Source: UBA1724 sp963611685 (GTDB lineage: Bacteria > Verrucomicrobiota > Lentisphaeria > Oligosphaerales > Oligosphaeraceae). From it: DNA of 19,212 bases. The DNA lies in contig CAVDSU010000029.1 of assembly GCA_963611685.1 (NCBI GenBank), positions 1 to 19,212 of the forward strand, given 5' to 3'. The position numbers and the translations under genes were made by a program. The notes beneath the pieces were generated by a model that saw nothing but the letters and a program-made list of their open reading frames with translations, was not told the DNA's origin and made no database searches. The stretch's first letter is position 1; every line of letters begins with the position of its first letter. Shown here in pieces: positions 1-6,014 of the stretch.

Positions 1-722
1 ACCGCAAGCCCTTCGACCGCGACCGCAAGCCCTTCGACCGCGACCGCAAGCCCTTTGGTCGCAAGCCCTTCGACCGCGACCGCAAGCCCTTTGGCCGCAA
101 GCCCTTCGACCGTGACCGCAAGCCCTTCGAGGCCGAGGAGCGCCGCCCCTGGTATGCCGAGGATGGCGAAAGCCAGCAGCCCCGCGAGGAGCGCTCTTTT
201 GAGCGCAAGCCCTTCGGTGACCGCGACCGCAAGCCCTTCGACCGCGACCGCAAGCCCTTCGGTGACCGCAAGCCCTTCGATCGTGACCGCAAGCCCTTCG
301 ACCGTGGCCGCAAGCCCTTCGACCGTGACCGCAAGCCCTTCGAGGCCGAGGAGCGCCGCCCCTGGTATGCTGAGGATGGCGAAGGGCAGCAGCCCCGCGA
401 GGAGCGCTCTTTTGAGCGCAGGCCCTTCGGTGACCGCGACCGCAAGCCGTTCGACCGCGACCGCAAGCCCTTTGACCGTGACCGCAAGCCCTTCGGTGAC
501 CGCGACCGCAAGCCCTATGGCGACCGTGACCGCAAGCCCTTCGACCGTGACCGCAAGCCCTATGGCGATCGTGACCGCAAGCCCTTCGGTGACCGCGACC
601 GCAAGCCGTTTGGCCGTGATGGCGAGCGGAGCGAGCGTGGGGGCCATGGTGGCTTTGGACGTGGTGCGCAGGGCTTCCGTGGTGGTGCCCATGGCAGCCG
701 TCCTCCCCGTTCCTGGAGGTAG
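1..722 (+). CDS. C-terminal part of a low-complexity R-K-P-F/D-R-D repeat protein (5' end outside window)
   Basis: The frame whose first full codon is at base 3 is open from the window edge to TAG at 720-722, giving 239 residues. It reads as about 23 R-(K/R)-P-(F/Y) motifs separated mostly by D-R-D, G-D-R-D or single G spacers. These are interrupted twice by a Glu-rich spacer containing E-E-R-R-P-W-Y, and the end is a Gly/Arg-rich tail. I prefer this frame to the overlapping Ser/Thr/Ala/Pro frame because its repeats are charged and aromatic, the hallmark of RNA-binding tails, and because it stops 12 bases before mutS2. Tails of this kind are known on bacterial DEAD-box helicases and RsuA/RluB-type pseudouridine synthases. 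The catalytic part would lie upstream, so the parent enzyme cannot be named. Probably disordered, highly basic and cytoplasmic. Confidence 0.75.
   Translation, partial: RKPFDRDRKPFDRDRKPFGRKPFDRDRKPFGRKPFDRDRKPFEAEERRPWYAEDGESQQPREERSFERKPFGDRDRKPFDRDRKPFGDRKPFDRDRKPFDRGRKPFDRDRKPFEAEERRPWYAEDGEGQQPREERSFERRPFGDRDRKPFDRDRKPFDRDRKPFGDRDRKPYGDRDRKPFDRDRKPYGDRDRKPFGDRDRKPFGRDGERSERGGHGGFGRGAQGFRGGAHGSRPPRSWR
108..475 (+). repeat. In-frame 213 bp duplication inside the repeat protein
   Basis: The stretch from about 108 to 262 recurs at about 321 to 475, a shift of exactly 213 bases (71 codons). The two copies differ by only a few substitutions, for example gcc/gct, aagc/ggg-type changes in the spacer, and aag/agg. 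Each copy carries the Glu-rich spacer plus flanking R-K-P-F units. The short 12-21 bp units that make up the rest of 1-620 are a finer level of the same repetition. Confidence 0.8.
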
Positions 723-734
723 TCTGCTTGTCGG

Positions 735-3158
735 ATGAAGAGAGGCGAGGAACATTCTCTCCGCGTGCTGGGGTATCCCCAGCTGCTGGAGGAGATCGGC
801 CGCGAGGCGCAGAGTCCGGGGGGACTGCGCCGCGTCCTCGCCCTTCGTCCCTATCATTCCCTCGATAAGATCCGGGGCTCCCGGGGGCTTTACGAGGATT
901 TATTGAAGTTGGAGGAGAGTGCCTTCGGGCTGCCCTCTTTGGCGAAGGAGGACCTCTCCCAGATCTTCCTCCATGTCCAGCCGTCGGACGCCGTCCTGGA
1001 TGGCCTGGAATTGCGGCAGTGCCTTTCCCTGCTTCTGGTCGTCTGGGAGCTCTACGGATATCTCCGGGAGCCCCGCGTCCAGGAGCTCTCCTTCCTCCAG
1101 AACGCCACCCGCGACCTGGAGTGCTGCGACGGCCTCCGCCAGGCGCTTCAGCGTTCTCTGGATGCCGATGGCTCTATTCTGGACGGCGCCAGCGAACGGC
1201 TCCGGGAACTCCGACGCAACAAGGCCGCCGCCGAGCGGCATCTCCAGCGCGCCCTGGAGGAGATGATCCACGACAGCGCCCTGGATGGCGTTTTGCGGGA
1301 TCGCTTCGTCACCCAGCGAAATGGACGCTATGTGGTCCCCGTGCGCCGGGAATCCCAATCGAATGTCCCCGGATTGGTCCACGATGTCTCCTCCACCGGC
1401 CAGACGCTCTTCGTGGAGCCCACCGCCACGCTGGGACTGGGTAACCAGGTCTCCACGCTCTCTGCCGAGGAGCGCGAGGAGTGCCGGCGCATCCTGGCGG
1501 CGCTCTCCGACGGCGTGCGACAGGCATTGCCGGCCCTCCGCCGGGACGACGAGATCCTGGAGGAGCTGGACGCCGCCGCCGCCGTGGCGCGGTGGGGCGG
1601 AAAATACTCCTGCGTTCTGCCCGCCTTCGGCGGATTCCTCCGCCTCTCGCAAGCGCGCCATCCCCTCCTAGAGGCGCAATTCGCCCGTGAGGGCGCCGGG
1701 CGAAAGGTGGTTCCCCTGGACTTGAAGCTGCCCTCCGGCACGCGCACCCTGGCGATCACCGGCTCCAATACCGGCGGAAAAACGGTCACCCTAAAGACCG
1801 TGGGACTCCTCTGCCTCGCCGCCCAGACCGGACTCCCCGTTCCCGTGGAGCCGGAATCCCTCTTCCCCGTTTTCAGCCGCGTGCTGGCCGACATCGGAGA
1901 CGAACAGTCCCTGGACGAGAATCTCTCGACCTTCTCCGGGCATCTGGCGCAAATCGCCGACATCCTCCGGGAGACCGCCGCTCCCGGCGAATCCCTGGTG
2001 CTCTTGGACGAGCTGGGCAGCGGCACCGATCCCGCCGAGGGCGGCGCCATCGCTTGCGCCGTCCTGCAGGAGCTGTCGCATCGCCAGAGCCTCACGCTGG
2101 CGACCACGCACCTGGGCAGCGTGAAGAATTTCGTCCATGCCACCCCCGGCATGGTCAATGGCGCAGTCCGCTTCAACCTGGAGGACCTCAAGCCGGAATA
2201 CGTCCTGGAGCTGGGGCGCCCCGGCGCCAGCCACGCGCTCTCCATCGCCAAGCGCATGGGGATCCCCCAGAATGTCCTCCAGAAGGCGGAGGGGTTCCTC
2301 TCCGGCGAGGAGGTCCGCTTGGAGAAGCTTCTGTCGCGCTTGGAGAATGAGCAGCGGAAGGCGTCGGAGGAGCGTGCGGCCGCGCAGCAGACGCGCAAGG
2401 AGGCCGAGGAGCTCCTGGCAAAGAACCGGGAGCAATCCGCGGAATTGCGCACCACGCGCAAGAAACGCCTCAATGACGCCGTCCAGGAGGCGCAGGCGCT
2501 CCTGGACAACACGCGCCGGCAGGTGGAGAATCTCCTGCGGCAAATCCGCGAGGCGTCCCGCAGGAATGGCGATTCCGCGGGGGATGCGGCAGGCGAGCAG
2601 GCGGCGAAGGCGCGGCAGTGGCTTTCCCAGCAGCAGGAGCGCCTGGAGACCACCCGGAAGCAGACCGCCCCCAAGCCCGATGCGCGGCAACTCCCCAAGA
2701 AGGAGTGGACTGTCGGTCGGCGCATTTGGGTGGAGAAGCTCTCCGCACATGGCCGCATTCTCCAGGTGGATGAAAAGCACGGCACTCTGGAAGTGGAGGT
2801 CAATGGTCTCCCGTTCCACATGAAGTGCCCCGAGGTCTTCCCGGAACAGTCCCCCGAGGAGAAGGCCCCCGCCGTCACGGTCCGCGCACCCGCCTTCCAG
2901 GGACAGACCAGCCACGAACTCATGCTGGTGGGAATGCGCGTGGACGACGCCCTCCGCCGCTTGGAGCAATATCTTAACGACTGCGTCCTGGCACACCTGG
3001 GGGAGGTCCGCATCGTCCACGGCTTCGGCACCGGACGACTCCGGGAGGCCATCCACCAATTTCTGAAGCGCCAGCCAATGGTCCAGGAGTTCTACCTGGG
3101 GAGCAATCCCATGGAGGGCGGCGCAGGCGTCACCTTCGTGCGGCTCATCGCCCCCTGA
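735..3158 (+). CDS. mutS2: MutS2 family ATPase/endonuclease with C-terminal Smr domain
   Basis: 807 residues, close to the family's usual 770-800. MutS2 proteins act on branched DNA and recombination intermediates or on collided ribosomes, depending on the organism. The core and lever region is followed by a Walker A motif G-S-N-T-G-G-K-T at residues 343-350. A Walker B L-V-L-L-D-E follows with D425-E426 and the ABC-type S-G-T-D-P-A-E-G-G segment. A long charged coiled coil runs over about 510-650, with a KOW-like stretch after it and a C-terminal Smr domain from about 728. The Smr H-G-x-G-T-G motif is intact (H762), but the usual L-D-L-R-G reads L-M-L-V-G at 729-733. ATG at 735 follows GGAGG at 715-719, a long spacing. 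It lies 12 bases after the upstream stop, so the two are probably co-transcribed. Confidence 0.93.
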   Translation: MKRGEEHSLRVLGYPQLLEEIGREAQSPGGLRRVLALRPYHSLDKIRGSRGLYEDLLKLEESAFGLPSLAKEDLSQIFLHVQPSDAVLDGLELRQCLSLLLVVWELYGYLREPRVQELSFLQNATRDLECCDGLRQALQRSLDADGSILDGASERLRELRRNKAAAERHLQRALEEMIHDSALDGVLRDRFVTQRNGRYVVPVRRESQSNVPGLVHDVSSTGQTLFVEPTATLGLGNQVSTLSAEEREECRRILAALSDGVRQALPALRRDDEILEELDAAAAVARWGGKYSCVLPAFGGFLRLSQARHPLLEAQFAREGAGRKVVPLDLKLPSGTRTLAITGSNTGGKTVTLKTVGLLCLAAQTGLPVPVEPESLFPVFSRVLADIGDEQSLDENLSTFSGHLAQIADILRETAAPGESLVLLDELGSGTDPAEGGAIACAVLQELSHRQSLTLATTHLGSVKNFVHATPGMVNGAVRFNLEDLKPEYVLELGRPGASHALSIAKRMGIPQNVLQKAEGFLSGEEVRLEKLLSRLENEQRKASEERAAAQQTRKEAEELLAKNREQSAELRTTRKKRLNDAVQEAQALLDNTRRQVENLLRQIREASRRNGDSAGDAAGEQAAKARQWLSQQQERLETTRKQTAPKPDARQLPKKEWTVGRRIWVEKLSAHGRILQVDEKHGTLEVEVNGLPFHMKCPEVFPEQSPEEKAPAVTVRAPAFQGQTSHELMLVGMRVDDALRRLEQYLNDCVLAHLGEVRIVHGFGTGRLREAIHQFLKRQPMVQEFYLGSNPMEGGAGVTFVRLIAP

Positions 3159-3208
3159 GCCCGAAGAGAGTTTCCGGCACGGCGGGCAGCGCAGCGTGTC
3201 AACCATTC

Positions 3209-3213
3209 AAGGA
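3209..3213 (+). promoter_or_regulatory. Ribosome binding site deciding the metW start
   Basis: AAGGA sits 9 bases before ATG 3223. The longer in-frame option, GTG at 3196, has no comparable site, so ATG 3223 is preferred. Confidence 0.6.
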
Positions 3214-3222
3214 CATTTCCAG

Positions 3223-4044
3223 ATGAAAGACAAGAAGAGCGACAATTCCACCGCGCCGACGAAGAAATCGCAGGCGTCCGCGAAGGGCGGGGCGCCCGCC
3301 CGGGACGACGCGTCATCGCCGTTGCCGGGGCTCGACCGTTTCCTGGAGAAGCTGGAGGTCCGCGCCCAGGACAGTGACTTCGATACCCTCCGCGCCATGG
3401 TCCGCGAGGCCATTCAGGATGGCGCTCGGGGAGTCGTGGAGGCGCCGCCGCCCTACCGTTGGCAGGACCGCCTCATCGAGGAGGTGGTCCCCGAGCGCGC
3501 CACGGTCCTGGATGTGGGCTGTGGCGAGGGCGATTTGCTGGTGCGGCTCTCCGATTCCCGAAAGGCCACTGTCCAGGGAATCGAGTTGAACCAGGAGATG
3601 GCGATGCGCTGCATCGAGCGTGGCATCCCCACCTACCACGGCGATCTGGAGAAGAGCCTGAGGAATTTCCAGGACAAGAGCTACGATTTCGTGATTCTGG
3701 AAGAGACCCTCCAGACCCTCCAGCATCCCATCGAGGTGCTCCGGGAACTCCTTCGCATCGGCAAGAAGGTGGTGGTCTCCATCCCGAATTTCGCCCACTG
3801 GAGGGTCCGGCTCGCCTTCAGCCTCGGCGGCAGAATGCCCCGCACCTCCTCCCTCCCGCATACCTGGTACAACACCCCAAATATCCACCTCTGCACCCTC
3901 AATGACTTCCTGGACTGGGTGGAGGAAGACAAGGTCAAGATCCTCAAGATGTGGTGCCTGGTCAACGGAAAGGCGGAACCCTACGGAGAAGGACACAACC
4001 TGAAGGCCGAACAGGCACTCTTCGTCCTCTCGAAAAAACACTAG
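3223..4044 (+). CDS. metW: MetW-like SAM-dependent methyltransferase
   Basis: 273 residues from ATG 3223. The class I methyltransferase motif D-V-G-C-G-E-G-D begins at residue 97 and is followed by G-I-E-L-N (SAM binding). The MetW hallmarks come next: I-L-E-E-T-L-Q-T-L, S-I-P-N-F-A-H-W-R-V-R around residue 192, L-G-G-R-M-P, and W-Y-N-T-P-N-I-H-L-C. In proteobacteria MetW works with MetX in homoserine acylation for methionine synthesis. No metX is present here, so that role is inferred from the family only. The first 95 or so residues are an extension not usual for MetW (about 200 residues): a Lys/Ser/Ala-rich low-complexity start, then a predicted helical part. It lies 64 bases after mutS2 on the same strand with no visible terminator between them, and faces the convergent exonuclease gene. 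Confidence 0.85.
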   Translation: MKDKKSDNSTAPTKKSQASAKGGAPARDDASSPLPGLDRFLEKLEVRAQDSDFDTLRAMVREAIQDGARGVVEAPPPYRWQDRLIEEVVPERATVLDVGCGEGDLLVRLSDSRKATVQGIELNQEMAMRCIERGIPTYHGDLEKSLRNFQDKSYDFVILEETLQTLQHPIEVLRELLRIGKKVVVSIPNFAHWRVRLAFSLGGRMPRTSSLPHTWYNTPNIHLCTLNDFLDWVEEDKVKILKMWCLVNGKAEPYGEGHNLKAEQALFVLSKKH

Positions 4045-4060
4045 AAGAGACAATCCCCAT

Positions 4061-4098
4061 CCACGGAATCCACGCCCTCCCTCCGTGCTCTTCCGTGG
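4061..4098. terminator. Inverted repeat at the metW-proximal edge of the tandem array
   Basis: CCACGGAA (4061-4068) is the exact reverse complement of TTCCGTGG (4091-4098), the first element of the neighbouring array. The RNA from metW could therefore form an 8 bp stem, followed by an A-rich tract on the plus strand. A terminator role is an inference from position just after the stop codon. Confidence 0.4.
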
Positions 4099-4334
4099 CT
4101 AAAAAAATATTTCCGTGTTATTCCGTGGTAAAAAAATATTTCCGTGTTATTCCGTGGTAAAAAATATTTCCGTGTTATTCCGTGGTAAAAAATATTTCCG
4201 TGTTATTCAGTGGTAAAAAATATTTCCGTGTTATTCCGTGGTAAAAAAATATTTTTCCGTGTTATTCCGTGGCTAAAAATATTTTCCGTGTTATTCCGTG
4301 GTAAAAAAAAATATTTTTCCGTGCCCTTCGGTGG
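4091..4334. repeat. Tandem array of eight 28-31 bp TTCCGTGG/TTCCGTG units
   Basis: This fills nearly all of the 304-base gap between the convergent metW and exonuclease genes. Units start at 4091, 4121, 4150, 4178, 4206, 4234, 4265 and 4294, with a partial ninth at 4327. Each reads TTCCGTGG, optional C, T, an A run of varying length, TATTT, CCGTGTTA. Unit length varies only through the A and T runs, and one unit has TTCAGTGG. Each unit thus holds two TTCCGTG half-units and a self-complementary AAATATTT core. The array is very AT-rich compared with the flanking genes. No ORF of interest was seen in it. Confidence 0.92.
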
Positions 4335-4348
4335 TTAATAAACCAGTG

Positions 4349-5239
4349 TCAGAAGAGCATGAGTTGCTGGGGCGCCTTCCGCTTCTGGACTTCGGACAGA
4401 ATGGCCTTGAAACCCTCCTGTTGGCAGAGGTCGGTGATGGCGTTCCAGTCGGGACGATTCTTGCGGATGGAGGACATGTCCTTCCAGCCCTCGGGCAGCG
4501 GGGTGTCCAGGCGAACCAGCTCCTGGTTCTGCTTCAGGTGCTCCTGGTGTTCCTTCAGGGTGTCCTTCATCTTTCCGGCAGGGAGCTCCTCTAGGCGTGC
4601 GACGAGCTCCTCCAGAGACCCGAATTGCTGCAGGAGCCGCGCGGCGGTCTTGGGGCCGCATCCGGGGATGCCGGGGATGTTGTCGGCGGTATCGCCCACC
4701 AGCGCCAGGTAGTCCTTCAGCTGGCCGGGAGTGACGCCGAACTTCTCCTGGATCTTCGCTTCCCCAATTTCCTCCCAGGGAGTCTTGGCGTTGCCGGGCT
4801 TCAGCAACAGGACCTCGCCGTCCTTCACCAGCTGTCCGAGGTCCTTGTCGCCCGTGAGAATCCGGACGGTCTCGCCGTGTCGTTCGCCGGCAATGCCGGC
4901 CAGCAGGTCGTCGGCCTCGAAGCCCTCGCGCTCCACGACATTCCAGCCGAAGGCCTGCGCCCACTGTCGGATCTTGGGGACCTGTGCGCGCAATTCCTCG
5001 GGCATGGGGGGGCGCTGCGCCTTGTAGGCAGGCAACAGCGCGGTGCGCCGGACGCACTTTCCGTGGTCGAAGACCATTGCGCCATATTCGCAGGGGAATT
5101 CGTCTTCCAGCTGCAGGAAGAGCCGCGCCATGCCGAAGAGGGCATTGGTGGGCTCGCCCTTGGCGTTGGAGAGTCCCCGGATGGCGTAGAAGAGCCGGAA
5201 GATCTGGGAATAGGCGTCAATCAGCAATACCTGTGGCAT
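4349..5239 (-). CDS. Stand-alone 5'-3' exonuclease (Pol I N-domain/FEN type) with C-terminal clamp-binding-like motif
   Basis: 296 residues, about the size of the exonuclease domain of DNA polymerase I, with no polymerase part in the window. The usual acidic metal ligands are visible: D8 in L-I-D-A-Y, D58 in F-D-H-G-K, E108-A-D110-D111, D131/D133 in T-G-D-K-D, and D183/D186 in G-D-T-A-D-N. The last is followed by the helix-hairpin-helix I-P-G-I-P-G-C-G-P-K-T-A. Expected role: removing RNA primers and 5' flaps in lagging-strand processing or repair. The last five residues are Q-L-M-L-F, fitting the bacterial beta-clamp consensus Q-L-(S/D)-L-F. ATG at 5239 is 21 bases after the rsmI stop, so this is the distal gene of the pheT-rsmI cluster. 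The Shine-Dalgarno is weak (GGGAG about 16 bases upstream). Confidence 0.92.
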   Translation of the reverse strand: MPQVLLIDAYSQIFRLFYAIRGLSNAKGEPTNALFGMARLFLQLEDEFPCEYGAMVFDHGKCVRRTALLPAYKAQRPPMPEELRAQVPKIRQWAQAFGWNVVEREGFEADDLLAGIAGERHGETVRILTGDKDLGQLVKDGEVLLLKPGNAKTPWEEIGEAKIQEKFGVTPGQLKDYLALVGDTADNIPGIPGCGPKTAARLLQQFGSLEELVARLEELPAGKMKDTLKEHQEHLKQNQELVRLDTPLPEGWKDMSSIRKNRPDWNAITDLCQQEGFKAILSEVQKRKAPQQLMLF

Positions 5240-5260
5240 AGGAAAAAAGAGTGCTCCCGG

Positions 5261-6010
5261 TTAGTCCTCGGCGTCTGTTGCGTCGTCGTTGTCCTTGGAG
5301 TCGCCAGCGCTGTCTTCCGTGGGGAGTGCCTCGCCGGTGTTTCCCCGTACCACGATGACGGCCTCGCCCTTCGGGGGAGTCTTGGCGAAGAGCTCCGCCA
5401 ACTGGGAGAGGGATCCGCGCTTCACGCGTTCGAATTGCTTGGTGAGCTCCAGGCAGACCGCGGCCTGGCGGTCCCCCAGGACCTCCAGGGCCTCCGACAG
5501 GAATTTCCCCACGCGGTAGGGCGATTCGTAGAAGACCAGCGTGTGCCGGCTGGCGGCGTCTTCCAGAAGGAAGCTCCTGCGGTGACCCGGCTTGCGGGGC
5601 GGAAAGCCCTTGAAGACATAGCTGGAGGGCGGCAGACCGGAGGAGATGAGCGCCACGGGCACCGCGCTGGCGCCGGGAATCACGCGGATCTCGTGCCCCG
5701 CGGCAATGGCGGCTGCCACCGCCGGGTATCCCGGATCGCTGACCAGCGGATAGCCGGCGTCGCTGCAGAGACCCACGCGCTTGCCGTCGTTGAGCCACGA
5801 GACGATGCGGGAGGCCATCTCGCGCTCGTTGTGCTCATGGTTGGCCATGTAGAGCGCCGGGCGGGGGATGCCCAGCAGGCTCACCAGGTTTCCGGTATGG
5901 CGGGTGTCCTCGCAGCAGAGGATTTCCTGGGCGGAGAGGGCCTCGCGGGCTCTGGGAGAGCAGTCCCCCAGATTCCCGATGGGGGTGGCAATGATGGTCA
6001 GCACGCCCAT
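5261..6010 (-). CDS. rsmI: 16S rRNA (cytidine-1402-2'-O)-methyltransferase RsmI
   Basis: 249 residues of the tetrapyrrole-methylase fold, which 2'-O-methylates C1402 of 16S rRNA in the decoding centre. Family motifs in order: T-P-I-G-N-L-G-D at 9-16, E-D-T-R-H-T-G at 34-40, N-H-E-H-N-E at 57-62, C-S-D-A-G-Y-P-L-V-S-D-P-G at 82-94, P-G-A-S-A at 112-116, and F-Y-E-S-P-Y-R-V further on. The C-terminal 20 or so residues are acidic (Asp/Glu/Ser) and look disordered. The length is slightly short of the usual 270-290 because the small C-terminal domain is reduced. The start codon lies 4 bases after the pheT stop, so translation is probably coupled and expression follows pheT. Confidence 0.95.
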   Translation of the reverse strand: MGVLTIIATPIGNLGDCSPRAREALSAQEILCCEDTRHTGNLVSLLGIPRPALYMANHEHNEREMASRIVSWLNDGKRVGLCSDAGYPLVSDPGYPAVAAAIAAGHEIRVIPGASAVPVALISSGLPPSSYVFKGFPPRKPGHRRSFLLEDAASRHTLVFYESPYRVGKFLSEALEVLGDRQAAVCLELTKQFERVKRGSLSQLAELFAKTPPKGEAVIVVRGNTGEALPTEDSAGDSKDNDDATDAED

Positions 6011-6014
6011 GGGG

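Noticed and set aside
55..738. Ser/Thr/Ala/Pro-repeat protein starting with ATG-like codon in frame 1
   Set aside because: It is the out-of-frame reading of the R-K-P-F repeats. It overlaps the mutS2 start and lacks a ribosome binding site, while the frame starting at base 3 stops just before mutS2.
4091..4334. CRISPR array
   Set aside because: The units are contiguous and nearly identical along their whole length, so there are no unique spacers, and no cas gene is nearby.
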